From: Methanothrix harundinacea 6Ac
Lineage (GTDB): Archaea; Halobacteriota; Methanosarcinia; Methanotrichales; Methanotrichaceae
NCBI RefSeq assembly: GCF_000235565.1
Contig: NC_017527.1
Coordinates: 372,001 to 436,000, forward strand
Direction: 5' to 3'
Length of the DNA: 64,000 nt
The notes below the pieces were generated by a model that did no database searches, was not told the DNA's origin, and saw only the letters and a list, made by a program, of their open reading frames with translations. Each line of letters begins with the position of its first letter. Position 1 is the stretch's first letter. This document shows positions 1 through 8,062 of this stretch, one piece after another. The position numbers and the translations under genes were made by a program.

Positions 1-1511
1 ACGAGCCGATGGCCAGCTATCTCCGCCGCCACCTCCTCCAGCTCCGGGAAGGAGAGGTCCCGGAAGGGGCGGGACCTGGTGACGATCTCAAAGCACCTTT
101 TGAGGGCGACCTCGCCGAAGTCGAGGGCGAGCCCCACCAGCTGGTTTGCCAGGACGTCCTTCGGCCTCTCGTGGAGCCTCGTCCCCTCCAGCACCCGAGA
201 GTTCGCCCTCCTCGCTATGGCGGCGGCTTCGGCGACGTCGTCGGGGGATGTGGCTATGATCGTCCCCGCCGAGGTCCTCCCCACCCGGTGGCCGGACCTT
301 CCCACCCGCTGGACGAGGCGGGATACCTCCCTGGGGGAGCTGTACTGGATGACGTGCTCCACGTCTCCTATGTCTATCCCCAGCTCCATCGACGAGGTGC
401 AGATCAGCCCCCGGAGCCTCCCCGCCTTGAAGGCCTCCTCCGCCTCGATCCTCGCCTCTTTCGAGAGGCTCCCGTGGTGGACCCCGATCCTCTCGCCGAG
501 GATCCTGAAGCTCGACCCCAGGACCTCGGCGGCCTGGCGGGTGTTGACGAAGACGAGGCACCTCTCCCTCCGAACAGCCTCCCGGATCACCCGGATCTGG
601 GCGGCGAGGCTCGGGTCGCACTCCAGCTCCTTTGCGAGGGCATAGTCGCCTGCCTCCGGCTGGGGGGATATCACCCGAAACCTCGCCTCCCTCTCCACGT
701 CGGTCTGGACGATCCGGCACCTCCGGCGGGGGCCGACGAGGAACTCGGCGACGACCTCCGGGGACCCGACGGTCGCGGAGAGGCCGACCCTCTGGAACTC
801 CCCCGCCACTTCCGCCATCCTCTCCAGGACGAGCGCGAGCTGAGACCCCCGCTTTGAGGCCGCCAGCTCGTGGACCTCGTCGATGACGACGGTCCTGACG
901 CCCCGGAGGGACTCCCGGAGCCGCTTTCCGGTGAGCATCACCTGGAGGGTCTCCGGCGTCGTGATGAGCAGGTCGGGAGGCCGCAAGGATTGGGCCCTCC
1001 GCTCCGCCTGGGTCGTATCGCCGTGGCGGACGGCGACGGATACCCCCAGCTCTTCTCCCCAGGACCGGAGGCGGGAGAGCATGTCCCTGTTGAGGGCCCG
1101 GAGGGGGGTGACGTAGATGGCGGAGATCCGGCCGGGGCCCTCATCCTCGTCGGTTCCGGGGCGTTCTCTTCCCTGCATGCGTCCCCTGGACCTCGTCTCC
1201 CACCGCATCCCGTCGCCGTCTCCGGGGGAGGACCTCTCCTCGCCCCTCGGGCGGCCCCCCCCCGCCTCCATCCCGGCGGTCCCGGCCCGGGGCCTGGCCC
1301 TATCCCGGAGGATTCTGTTGAATAGGGGGAGGGCGGCAGCCTCGGTCTTGCCGGTCCCGGTGGGGGCGATGAGGAGGAGGTGCTCTCCGGCCAGGATCAG
1401 GGGTATCGCCCTCTCCTGGGGAGCCGTCGGCTCCGCTATCCCCTGGCGGGCGAGCATCCCCCGGATCTCCGGCCGGAGCCTCGAGAAGGCGGTCACAACC
1501 CATAAGTCCAC
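1..1511 (-). CDS. lhr: Lhr-type superfamily 2 DNA/RNA helicase (3' part missing)
   Basis: The frame is open from about 1511 down to base 1, so the C-terminal part lies outside the window. Visible SF2 motifs in order are Walker A APTGTGKTEAA, TPLRALNRDM, TTPETL, the Walker B box VVIDEVHELAASKRG, LSATVGSP, VHHGSLSKEAR, CTSSMELGIDIGDV and QRVGRSGHRVG, the order of Lhr-core helicases that act in DNA repair. About 57 hydrophilic Gly/Arg/Glu-rich residues are inserted between Walker A and motif Ia. The start is tentative: GTG at 1511 (VDLWVVTAFSRL) or GTG at 1496. It is divergent from the gene at 1548. The family call is firm, the start is not. Confidence 0.9.
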   Translation of the reverse strand, partial: MDLWVVTAFSRLRPEIRGMLARQGIAEPTAPQERAIPLILAGEHLLLIAPTGTGKTEAAALPLFNRILRDRARPRAGTAGMEAGGGRPRGEERSSPGDGDGMRWETRSRGRMQGRERPGTDEDEGPGRISAIYVTPLRALNRDMLSRLRSWGEELGVSVAVRHGDTTQAERRAQSLRPPDLLITTPETLQVMLTGKRLRESLRGVRTVVIDEVHELAASKRGSQLALVLERMAEVAGEFQRVGLSATVGSPEVVAEFLVGPRRRCRIVQTDVEREARFRVISPQPEAGDYALAKELECDPSLAAQIRVIREAVRRERCLVFVNTRQAAEVLGSSFRILGERIGVHHGSLSKEARIEAEEAFKAGRLRGLICTSSMELGIDIGDVEHVIQYSSPREVSRLVQRVGRSGHRVGRTSAGTIIATSPDDVAEAAAIARRANSRVLEGTRLHERPKDVLANQLVGLALDFGEVALKRCFEIVTRSRPFRDLSFPELEEVAAEIAGHRL

Positions 1512-1547
1512 CCTGCTCTAATAATAGCCTCGCGTGGAGGAGTTTTT

Positions 1548-2003
1548 TTGCAGGTGGCGGTAGTCGGAGCCGGAGATTACGAGGAGAGGAGGTGCTCCCT
1601 CGCGATGGAGCTGGGGAGAAAGATCGCCGAGGGCGGCCACGTTCTGATCACCGGGGGCCTGGGCGGTGTGATGGAGGCGGCCTGCCAGGGGGCGCGGGAG
1701 GCGGGAGGCGTCACCGTCGGGGTCCTGCCGGGGGAGAAGGAGGCGGCCAACCCCTTCGTCGCGGTGGCGATCGGGACCGGGATGGGCCACGGGAGGAACG
1801 CCATCCTCGTCCGGAGCGCCGACGTCGTCATCGCCCTTCCGGGGCTTTACGGCACCCTCTCCGAGATCGCCCTCGCCCTGAAGATGGGAAAGCTGGTCAT
1901 CGACCTCGGCGACTGGAACGTCGATGGGATGCGGAAAGCCGAGAGCCCCGAGGAGGCTATGCGGATCGCGGAGGGGAGGGGGGGCGAGGGGTCGAGGAGA
2001 TGA
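1548..2003 (+). CDS. TIGR00725/LOG-like Rossmann nucleotide-binding protein
   Basis: A 151-residue single-domain protein with the SLOG-type pattern GGLGGVMEAACQGAREAGG near residues 38-56 and LPGLYGTLSEI near 99-109, the equivalent of the PGGxGTxxE box of LOG/lysine-decarboxylase-like proteins. Relatives bind nucleotides, and some LOG proteins release cytokinin bases, but the substrate here is unknown. The start is TTG at 1548, chosen because GGAGGAG (1536-1542) sits just upstream and the protein then begins directly with the first beta strand (QVAVVGAG). It diverges from lhr with only about 36 bases between starts. Confidence 0.8.
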   Translation: MQVAVVGAGDYEERRCSLAMELGRKIAEGGHVLITGGLGGVMEAACQGAREAGGVTVGVLPGEKEAANPFVAVAIGTGMGHGRNAILVRSADVVIALPGLYGTLSEIALALKMGKLVIDLGDWNVDGMRKAESPEEAMRIAEGRGGEGSRR

Positions 2004-2160
2004 GCTCTCCGGCGGAGGGGAGCTTCGGGGCGAATGGGCCTTCCATCTTCTCCGCCGGGAAGGGGGAAGGCCCCGGCCCTCGTCCCCCAAGCCCCGGATC
2101 CTCGGGGGCCGGCCCTCCCCTCTCGGAATCCTTATAAAGTCATCCGACGATCGGCCGTCC

Positions 2161-2592
2161 ATGTCCAGATACAACTGGGTTTTGGCGCTCTTCCTCGTCT
2201 TTGCCGCAGCCTTCGCCTGCGGCTGCGTCGGCGAGGATGGGGCGGAAGAGGCAGTTCATGGCGCCGAGGGCGTTGCCGCCGAGGCTGCGGGTGCGGCTGA
2301 AGAGGCAGTTCACGGCGCCGAGGGCGTTGCCGCCGAGGCTGCGGGTGCGGCTGAAGAGGCAGTTCATGGCGCCGAGGGCGTTGCCGCCGAGGCTGCGGGT
2401 GCGGCTGAAGAGGCAGTTCACGGCGCCGAGGGCGTTGCCGCCGAGGCTGCGGGTGCGGCTGAAGAGGCAGTTCATGGCGCCGAGGGCGTTGCCGCCGAGG
2501 CTGCGGGTGCGGCTGAAGAGGCAGTTCATGGCGCCGAGGGCGCTGCCGCCGAGGCTGCGGGTGCGGCGGAAGAGACCGCAAGCGGTCACTGA
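2161..2592 (+). CDS. Repeat-built lipoprotein, function unknown
   Basis: A 143-residue protein. Residues 1-21 form a signal sequence ending in a lipobox-like FACGCVGE, so it is probably exported and lipid-anchored. After a short linker it consists of six tandem 18-residue repeats, EEAVHGAEGVAAEAAGAA, then EETASGH. It is Ala/Glu-rich and probably helical; one His per repeat is the only obvious ligand residue. I chose ATG 2161 because the signal peptide begins there; a longer reading from 1924 would bury it. A TATA-like CTTATAAAG lies about 30 bases upstream. No family recognised. Confidence 0.75.
   Translation: MSRYNWVLALFLVFAAAFACGCVGEDGAEEAVHGAEGVAAEAAGAAEEAVHGAEGVAAEAAGAAEEAVHGAEGVAAEAAGAAEEAVHGAEGVAAEAAGAAEEAVHGAEGVAAEAAGAAEEAVHGAEGAAAEAAGAAEETASGH
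2245..2568 (+). repeat. Six tandem copies of a 54-bp repeat
   Basis: Perfect-length 54-bp units begin at 2245, 2299, 2353, 2407, 2461 and 2515. They are nearly identical. The His codon alternates CAT, CAC, CAT, CAC, CAT, CAT, which suggests growth by duplication of a 108-bp pair. Because the unit is a multiple of three and lacks stops, other frames on both strands also stay open as repeat-bearing reading frames. I treat those as by-products. Confidence 0.95.
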
Positions 2593-2692
2593 TTCAGAAC
2601 CTCGTTCAGAAGCACGAGTTGAAGCCTCCCCTTTTATCCTATTTTTCCGCATCGTTCTCAAAAGGCCCCAATCTCCATCGCAAGATATTCTT

Positions 2693-2947
2693 CTACCGTC
2701 TCCAGTAAGGCGGCTCTACCCCCTGCACCGGTCTCTTCGATCTTCCGGACGGCAGCTCAGGACGGCTCGCCTTCACCTCCACCTTCCAAATCCTCTCCTC
2801 CTGGGCGATGACCGCCTCCTCCAGATACTGGAGGATCTCGGCCTGGTGCACCATCTTCAGCCTCGACTCGATGCTCAGCTGGAAGGCGATGGTGCTGAAG
2901 ATCAGGGTAAGAAGGGCGATGGCCATCGCGCAAGCTGCGGCGATCAT
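2693..2947 (-). CDS. Small membrane protein with coiled-coil-like tail
   Basis: An 84-residue reading frame starting MIAAACAMAIALLTLIF. Residues 2-25 form one transmembrane segment, followed by a charged heptad-like stretch (residues 28-58) and a basic C-terminus. An in-frame stop four codons upstream makes ATG 2947 the natural start. No strong ribosome binding site is visible. The pattern of a membrane anchor plus short coiled coil is common in archaeal hypotheticals. No family recognised; a spurious ORF is possible in this GC-rich DNA. Confidence 0.5.
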   Translation of the reverse strand: MIAAACAMAIALLTLIFSTIAFQLSIESRLKMVHQAEILQYLEEAVIAQEERIWKVEVKASRPELPSGRSKRPVQGVEPPYWRR

Positions 2948-3157
2948 GATGGCCCCGCGTCAATCTCCACCGCCACCATTCCATCTCACCGATAAAATAA
3001 ATGATCGCCGGCCCATAAGGTCAGTCGCTTTATATCACAATTCTTCGCGCGGGCGCTACCTGCTGACTACGTCCGGCGGAATAAGGGAGTTTTCCGGGAG
3101 AGGGAAATGAAGGGGGATTTTGGGGGCCTCTCCCGGCCTCGGTCATATCATGGCAAC

Positions 3158-3252
3158 TGAGGCCGCGCCCTTTGGGCTTTTGCCTCACAACCCATACTTC
3201 TACTCCGCCCTACAAAAGGTCTGACCCCGGGCGGCGAAAGTATTCCCGGGGT
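3158..3252. promoter_or_regulatory. Inverted repeats upstream of the hisS promoter
   Basis: Two separate dyads lie in the 3001-3295 intergenic stretch. One is nested: TGAGGC at 3158-3163 pairs with GCCTCA at 3182-3187 and encloses GCCC-TTT-GGGC (3167-3177) followed by four T. The second is ACCCCGGG (3224-3231) against CCCGGGGT (3245-3252) with a 13-base spacer, ending a few bases before the TATA-like AAAAGCTATAAGG (3257-3269) of hisS. The first could be a terminator or cruciform, the second an operator. Nothing else was recognised in 3001-3295. Confidence 0.5.
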
Positions 3253-3295
3253 TCCCAAAAGCTATAAGGGGCCTTGAGGCAAGGGCGGAGGTGGC

Positions 3296-4657
3296 ATGAC
3301 GATCCAGAGACCGAGAGGGACGAGGGACTTCCTCCCGATGGACTCCTTCAGGAGGAACGCCGTCAGGAGGAGGATGCAGGAAATCCTGGAACAGTGGGGC
3401 TACTCCGAGGTATCGACCCCCACCTTCGAGCATCTGGAGCTCTTCACCATAAAGTCGGGGCCTTCGATCATCGATGAGATCTACGCCTTCCAGGACAAGG
3501 GCGGCCGCGACCTCGCCCTCCGGCCGGAGCTGACGGCTTCGGTGATGAGGATGTACGTCGGGGAGCTCCAGAAGGCGGCAAAGCCCCTCCGCCTCCACTA
3601 CTTCGGAAACTGCTTCCGGTATGAGCGCCCCCAGCGGGGCCGGTTCCGGGAGTTCTGGCAGCTGGGGGCGGAGCTCGTCGGAAGCGACCGCCCCGACGCC
3701 GAAGCGGAGGCGATTGCCCTGGCGCAGGAGCTGATAAAGAGCGCCGGAGTCTCGGGAGACCTCCACCTCGGCTACCTCGGCCTGATCCGGGCTATGATGA
3801 GGACGATCCCCGCCTCCGAGCGGCCGACGTTGATGAGGTTCATCGACAAGAAGGAACGGACCCTTCTGGCCGAGAAGCTCCAGGAGATTGGAAGAGACCA
3901 CCTCGGCCTTCTGGAGCTTATCGACCTCAAAGGGCGACGGGCCCTGGATCGGGCGGCCGAGATGGCCGAAGACCTGGCCAAGATGTCAGACGCCCTCCTG
4001 GACGATGGGGTGGCAGCAGGCGATTCGGATACTGCATCCGCTGCCGGGGATCGCGCCGCAAGGTCGGATAGGGCCGCGCCAGCAGACCTGGATTTAGCTC
4101 ACTTCGCAGAGCTGGTGGACCTTCTCGCTACCTACGGCGTCGAGGCTACGGTGGACTTCGAGATCGTCCGGGGTCTCGAGTACTACACAGGAACCGTCTT
4201 TGAGATCTACGCGACGGGGCTCGGCGCCCAAAATCAGATCTGTGGCGGCGGGACCTACAGCCTCGCGGCCCTCCTCGGCGGCCAGGAGACGAGGTCGACG
4301 GGCTTTGGGATCGGCTTTGATCGGATCATGGAGATCGTCACCCTGGAGGAGAGGCCGCCGGCGCCCGTGGCCGTCGTCTTCGTCCCCCAGGTCCGGGCCG
4401 AGGCTATCAGGGCGGCTAGGGCCCTCCGGTCCTCCGTCCCCCAGCCCATCGTCCTGGACGTGATGGGCCGGGGGCTCGGCGCCCAGCTGAAGCAGGCCTC
4501 CGCCATCGGGGCGAGCTTCGCCGTCATCGTCGGCCCGAAGGAGGTGGAGGAGGGGAGGCTCACCCTGAGGGAGATGTCGACGGGATCTCAGGAGAGCCTC
4601 CGCCTCGGAGAGGTGGCGGAGAGGCTGGCCCGGCGGAAGGAAGGCGGAGTCCCCTGA
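3296..4657 (+). CDS. hisS: Histidine--tRNA ligase
   Basis: A 453-residue class II synthetase that charges tRNA-His. Visible are the N-terminal RPRGTRDFLP, motif 2 FRYERPQRGRFREFWQLGAE, the histidine-specific loop LEYYTGTVFEIY, motif 3-like STGFGIGFDRIMEI, and a C-terminal anticodon-binding domain from about residue 360. ATG 3296 follows a GGAGGTGG-like site. Residues about 237-264 (DNA 4004-4090) are an unusual Ala/Asp/Arg-rich insert using codons such as GCA, GAT and TCG that are rare in the rest of the gene. It converges on tbp. Confidence 0.97.
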   Translation: MTIQRPRGTRDFLPMDSFRRNAVRRRMQEILEQWGYSEVSTPTFEHLELFTIKSGPSIIDEIYAFQDKGGRDLALRPELTASVMRMYVGELQKAAKPLRLHYFGNCFRYERPQRGRFREFWQLGAELVGSDRPDAEAEAIALAQELIKSAGVSGDLHLGYLGLIRAMMRTIPASERPTLMRFIDKKERTLLAEKLQEIGRDHLGLLELIDLKGRRALDRAAEMAEDLAKMSDALLDDGVAAGDSDTASAAGDRAARSDRAAPADLDLAHFAELVDLLATYGVEATVDFEIVRGLEYYTGTVFEIYATGLGAQNQICGGGTYSLAALLGGQETRSTGFGIGFDRIMEIVTLEERPPAPVAVVFVPQVRAEAIRAARALRSSVPQPIVLDVMGRGLGAQLKQASAIGASFAVIVGPKEVEEGRLTLREMSTGSQESLRLGEVAERLARRKEGGVP

Positions 4658-4754
4658 ATGGGGGTGCCCGGGGGAGGAGGCCCAACCTCAGGGGTGCTGG
4701 CCCTCCTGCCGGACCGATGAGAGACGGCCCCGGCCTGGATAAGGGAGGAGAATA

Positions 4755-5306
4755 TCAGAGGAGCCCCAGGTTCTCCAGCTGGACCCGGACGATCTTGACG
4801 CCCTCCTCGCACTCCTCGGGGGACTTTCCTCCGGTCACCACCAGTTTTCCGGAGCTGAATATGAGGACCACCACCTTCGGCGTCTTGATCCGATATACGA
4901 GACCCGGGAACTGCTCCGGCTCGTACTCGATGTTCTCCAGGCCGAGGCCGAGGGCGATGGCGTTCGGGTTCAAATCGGTCTTGAGGTCGGCGGAGGCGAC
5001 GATGTTCTGGACGTGGATCTCGGGGTCGAGGTTGACGTCCTCAAACCCGATGGACTTGAGGGTCTGGGCCATGTTGGTGATCACCGTCCTCACGTCCTCG
5101 ACGTTCTTTGCGCCGGTGCATACCACCTTCCCCGAGGTGAAGATCAGAAAGGCCGCCCGGGGCGATTTGACCCTGTAGACGAGCCCCGGAAACTTCTCCT
5201 TGTTGTATTCGGCGCCCTCCAGCTCCGCCTCGATCTTGATCAGATCGAACTCCTCGGCGAGCTTCGTCGAGGCGACGACGTTCTCTATGTTGATGGTGGA
5301 CTCCAT
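4755..5306 (-). CDS. tbp: TATA-box-binding protein TBP
   Basis: A 183-residue protein made of two imperfect direct repeats of about 90 residues. Each contains the TBP pattern: NVVAST...[12 protein letters not shown]...[10 protein letters not shown] and NIVASA...[12 protein letters not shown]...[10 protein letters not shown]. This is the general initiation factor that recruits TFB and RNA polymerase to TATA boxes. The start at 5306 fits the family length. Its own TATA box lies at 5345-5354. It is transcribed alone, convergent with hisS and downstream of tRNA-Thr on the same strand. Confidence 0.98.
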   Translation of the reverse strand: MESTINIENVVASTKLAEEFDLIKIEAELEGAEYNKEKFPGLVYRVKSPRAAFLIFTSGKVVCTGAKNVEDVRTVITNMAQTLKSIGFEDVNLDPEIHVQNIVASADLKTDLNPNAIALGLGLENIEYEPEQFPGLVYRIKTPKVVVLIFSSGKLVVTGGKSPEECEEGVKIVRVQLENLGLL

Positions 5307-5342
5307 AATCGCGTCTCTCCGGAACGCCCCTTTTTAAACTGA

Positions 5343-5354
5343 GGGTATATAAAG
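5343..5354 (-). promoter_or_regulatory. TATA box of tbp
   Basis: Minus-strand CTTTATATACCC lies about 40 bases upstream of the tbp ATG and predicts a transcription start near 5320 with a leader of roughly 15 bases. Confidence 0.7.
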
Positions 5355-5476
5355 TATTGTGGAGTTGACAGAACGCCGGAAGGTGGAGGTCGAGGACGAC
5401 AACGGCATCCCCCTTTTCCTCCAGAGGAGGTAGGTTGCGGCAGTCCCGCCTTCGAAGAGGGGGATAAAATAGAGAA

Positions 5477-5570
5477 GCCGCCGATGGGATTCGAACCCAT
5501 GACCTGCTGATATATCGGGCCAAAACCAGCCTTACGAATCAGCCGCTTTACCGGGCTAAGCCACGGCGGC
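5477..5570 (-). tRNA. tRNA-Thr(CGT) with 21-nt intron
   Basis: Acceptor arms GCCGCCG (5570-5564) and CGGCGGC (5483-5477) pair at all seven positions. The D arm and a T arm with GGTTCGAATCC are present, and the anticodon stem GCTGA/TCAGC encloses TTCGTAA, giving anticodon CGT (5536-5534). A 21-base insertion at about 5511-5531 follows the anticodon loop at the canonical archaeal intron site (37/38). The discriminator base is T, as expected for archaeal tRNA-Thr. CCA is not encoded. The mature length is 73 bases. Confidence 0.93.
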
Positions 5571-5625
5571 ACAGACCCCGCGGCCCTATTAGCGGCCGCT
5601 CTCAATTTAAGCGTTGCGATCTTCC

Positions 5626-6864
5626 TCAAGCCCCGGAGGCATCTGCCTCCCCGGCGAGGCATGAGATCTCTTCGGCCAGCCTGGGGAGGAATATGCCTAT
5701 ATCGGTGACCAGGCCGATCGCCTGGGCCGTCCCCCGGTCCATCAGCTTCGTCACCGTCGAGGGGTTGATGTCGACGCAGATCGTCTTCACCCGGGAGGGG
5801 AGGAGGTTTCCGGTGGCGATGGAGTGGAGCATCGTCGCCATCATGATCACCATGTCCACCCCCCGGAGGGCCTCGAACATCGCCTTCTGGGCGAGGACGG
5901 TGTCGGTGATGACGTCGGGGAGGGGGCCGTCGTCCCGGATCGACCCCGCGAGGACGAAGGGGATGTCTCGCCGGATGCACTCGTACATGATCCCGCCCTT
6001 CAACTTTCCGTCCTCCACCGCTTGGCGGATGGAGCCGCTGGCTATCACCTCGCTGATGGCGTAGATGTGGTTTCGATGGCCTGCGGAGGTGAGGTTGCCG
6101 TGAGGGTCCATCCCCAGGCTCGTCCCGAAGAGCTGCCGCTCGATGTCGTGGACGGCGAGGGCGTTTCCCGCCAGGAGGAGGTCGACGTACCCGTCCCGGA
6201 TCAGCCCCGCCAGGGCCTCCGCGGCTCCGGTGTGGATTATGCCGGGACCGCCGACGACGGCGATCTTCCCCCCCGCCCTCTTCGTCGCCAGGATCTCCTC
6301 GGCCAGCTGCTTGACGATCTCCCCCGAGGGCCTCTCCGAGGAGACCTCGTTGGACATGAACTCGAAGAAGGTCTTCTCCCGGGGGCGCTCCGGCGGGACG
6401 ACCCTCACCCCGGCGGTCCCGACGACGACGGCATTCCCCTTCTCGATCTGCCCTATGGGGACGCATACCGCCCGGCCGTCCTTGACGACGATGAGGCAGT
6501 CCATCTGGATGTCCTCCACCTCCAGCCAGGCGCCGCGGTGGCGGACGTGGGTGAGGTGGTTGGTGGTGGAGTAGAAGCCCCGGGGGACGACCCGGTCCTG
6601 GGGCGCGATCTCGAGGTGGACGTCCTCGGCCTCGATCACCCGGGCCCCCAGGGGGTGGAGGGCGAGGAGGATCCGGTCGAGGTGGTCGGAGTCCTCCCCT
6701 GAGATCGCGATCATCACGTAGCTGGTATCGTGCTTCTTCTTGCCCACCCTGAACTTCTTGATCTCAAACTCGCCGCCCATGCTCATGATCTTGTCCAGAG
6801 CCTTGGTCAGGGTCAGGGAGTCGATGAGGTGTCCTTCCATCTCTATATCGCAGGTTTCGCTCAT
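5626..6864 (-). CDS. Archaeal ornithine cyclodeaminase (TIGR00300, LOR/SDH domain)
   Basis: A 412-residue protein of the LOR/SDH-type family found in methanogens and as the C-terminal part of cyanobacterial ArgZ. The N-terminal 100 residues form the LOR/SDH domain (MEGHLIDSLTLTKALDKI). The rest carries the nucleotide-binding pattern VVGGPGIIHTGAAEAL and ATMLHSIATGNLLPS near the C-terminus. Characterised archaeal members convert ornithine to proline with loss of ammonia, using NAD. It lies 76 bases downstream of the RNA ligase on the same strand and may belong to the end of the CBS operon. Family firm; activity inferred. Confidence 0.85.
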   Translation of the reverse strand: MSETCDIEMEGHLIDSLTLTKALDKIMSMGGEFEIKKFRVGKKKHDTSYVMIAISGEDSDHLDRILLALHPLGARVIEAEDVHLEIAPQDRVVPRGFYSTTNHLTHVRHRGAWLEVEDIQMDCLIVVKDGRAVCVPIGQIEKGNAVVVGTAGVRVVPPERPREKTFFEFMSNEVSSERPSGEIVKQLAEEILATKRAGGKIAVVGGPGIIHTGAAEALAGLIRDGYVDLLLAGNALAVHDIERQLFGTSLGMDPHGNLTSAGHRNHIYAISEVIASGSIRQAVEDGKLKGGIMYECIRRDIPFVLAGSIRDDGPLPDVITDTVLAQKAMFEALRGVDMVIMMATMLHSIATGNLLPSRVKTICVDINPSTVTKLMDRGTAQAIGLVTDIGIFLPRLAEEISCLAGEADASGA

Positions 6865-6940
6865 GGTGACCAGCCTTTAATTTGGATCTATTACCCTAAT
6901 AACCATTCCATCCGATCCGAAGATCTTGGCCGTCGCGGGG

Positions 6941-8062
6941 TCACCAGAGCTGACCCTCGACGATCGACTCCGTCTTGTCGTTGGTGCTCAAGACGAGCCT
7001 CTTTATCTTCACCAGGTGGCCCCCCCGAGAGTTCCGAGGCGGGTCGAAGATCGCCCTGACCCCCATCCTCCGAAAGTGCTCTTCGAAGTCCCGGGCCGTC
7101 TGGAGGTCTCTCACCAAAATCTCCACCTCCTGGACTATCGGCTCCCCCACCATCTTCGCCTCCACCGTCTCCCTCATGGGGGTGAGCATCGACCTTCCGA
7201 GCCGGAGGCACCTCTCCAGGAACTCGGCCTCCCCCTCGGCCCACTCCGCCGCCTGGAACCCCTCCCGGACGACCCGGGAGAAGAAGAAGTCCTGGCCGTA
7301 GTCGTTGTAGTAGCGGAAGGCGTACTCCAGGTCCCGGCAGTTGCTCTCGGAGCTGGTGTACTTGATGGGGCGTGCGAGGTTCTCCGGGTCCTTGACGATC
7401 ACCCCCTCCCGACCCCGGGCCCCCAGATCCCGGACGATCTCTCTTATCTCGGCCGCTGCCTGCTGGAGGCCGAACTCGCCGAAGAGCCGGACGGCCCGGA
7501 TCCCGTACTCCTCGGCGAGGGCATGGGTCCGGAGGGGACCCTCGAGATCCCTCCTCCCCTTCCGGGAGGTGTCGAAGAGGTAGAAGTCCATCGCCTCAGC
7601 AGGGTAGACCTCCTTCGGGACGTAGGGGTTCTTCGGCCCCACCATCTCCCCGGAGAGGACCAGGTCCGGGTGGTCCCTGAAGATCTCGGGGGGTATCTGC
7701 TCCCGGGCCACCTCCGTCGAGTAGGGGCAGATGAACCCCCCCCGGGTTAGGGCGACGGTACTTTCCCCCACCCTTGCCACCCGGACGTTGTGGCCGTTCA
7801 TCTTCTCCTCGACGAGGACCCCGGAGGAGAAATGTCTCCGGAGGGCGGGGTCGAGCATCATCGCCCGCCTGATCTTGGGGTAGCCGAAGACGATCTCGTC
7901 CTCGTCGAAGACGACCGTCCCCGCCTCGATCCCGGCGACGGCCTTGTCGAACCTGAGGAGGCGGGGCGGCGGCCAGTCGGAGGGGCGGACGATCCGTCCT
8001 AGGATCTTCTCCATCCTCTCCGCTGAGATCCCGAGCCTCTCCGCCACGGCCCCGAGGTTCAT
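6941..8062 (-). CDS. ATP-dependent RNA ligase, archaeal Rnl3 (Pab1020/MthRnl) type
   Basis: A 373-residue nucleotidyltransferase. The adenylation motif EEKMNGHNVR places the catalytic lysine at residue 87. Downstream are the motif III-like VLSGEMVGPKNPY, the motif IV-like REGVIVKDPE and the motif V-like RPIKYTSSESN, then a C-terminal helical domain. Relatives join or circularise single-stranded RNA through a ligase-AMP intermediate. ATG 8062 overlaps the stop of the preceding CBS gene as ATGA, so translation is coupled to it. A longer reading upstream of 8062 is only a shadow of that CBS gene. Confidence 0.9.
   Translation of the reverse strand: MNLGAVAERLGISAERMEKILGRIVRPSDWPPPRLLRFDKAVAGIEAGTVVFDEDEIVFGYPKIRRAMMLDPALRRHFSSGVLVEEKMNGHNVRVARVGESTVALTRGGFICPYSTEVAREQIPPEIFRDHPDLVLSGEMVGPKNPYVPKEVYPAEAMDFYLFDTSRKGRRDLEGPLRTHALAEEYGIRAVRLFGEFGLQQAAAEIREIVRDLGARGREGVIVKDPENLARPIKYTSSESNCRDLEYAFRYYNDYGQDFFFSRVVREGFQAAEWAEGEAEFLERCLRLGRSMLTPMRETVEAKMVGEPIVQEVEILVRDLQTARDFEEHFRRMGVRAIFDPPRNSRGGHLVKIKRLVLSTNDKTESIVEGQLW

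Noticed and set aside
9-1325. Several long plus-strand reading frames opposite lhr
   Set aside because: They are Pro/Gly/Arg-rich with no motif, while the minus strand in one frame shows all helicase motifs through the same bases.
2245-2568. CRISPR array
   Set aside because: The units are contiguous without unique spacers and encode protein repeats. No other array-like spacing was seen in the window.
2132-2995. Reading frames on both strands through the 54-bp repeats
   Set aside because: The repeat length is a multiple of three, so open frames arise automatically. Only the frame starting at 2161 has a signal peptide and lipobox.
5041-5523. 160-residue ORF across tRNA-Thr and tbp
   Set aside because: It starts inside the tRNA gene and overlaps tbp in another frame; it is a shadow.
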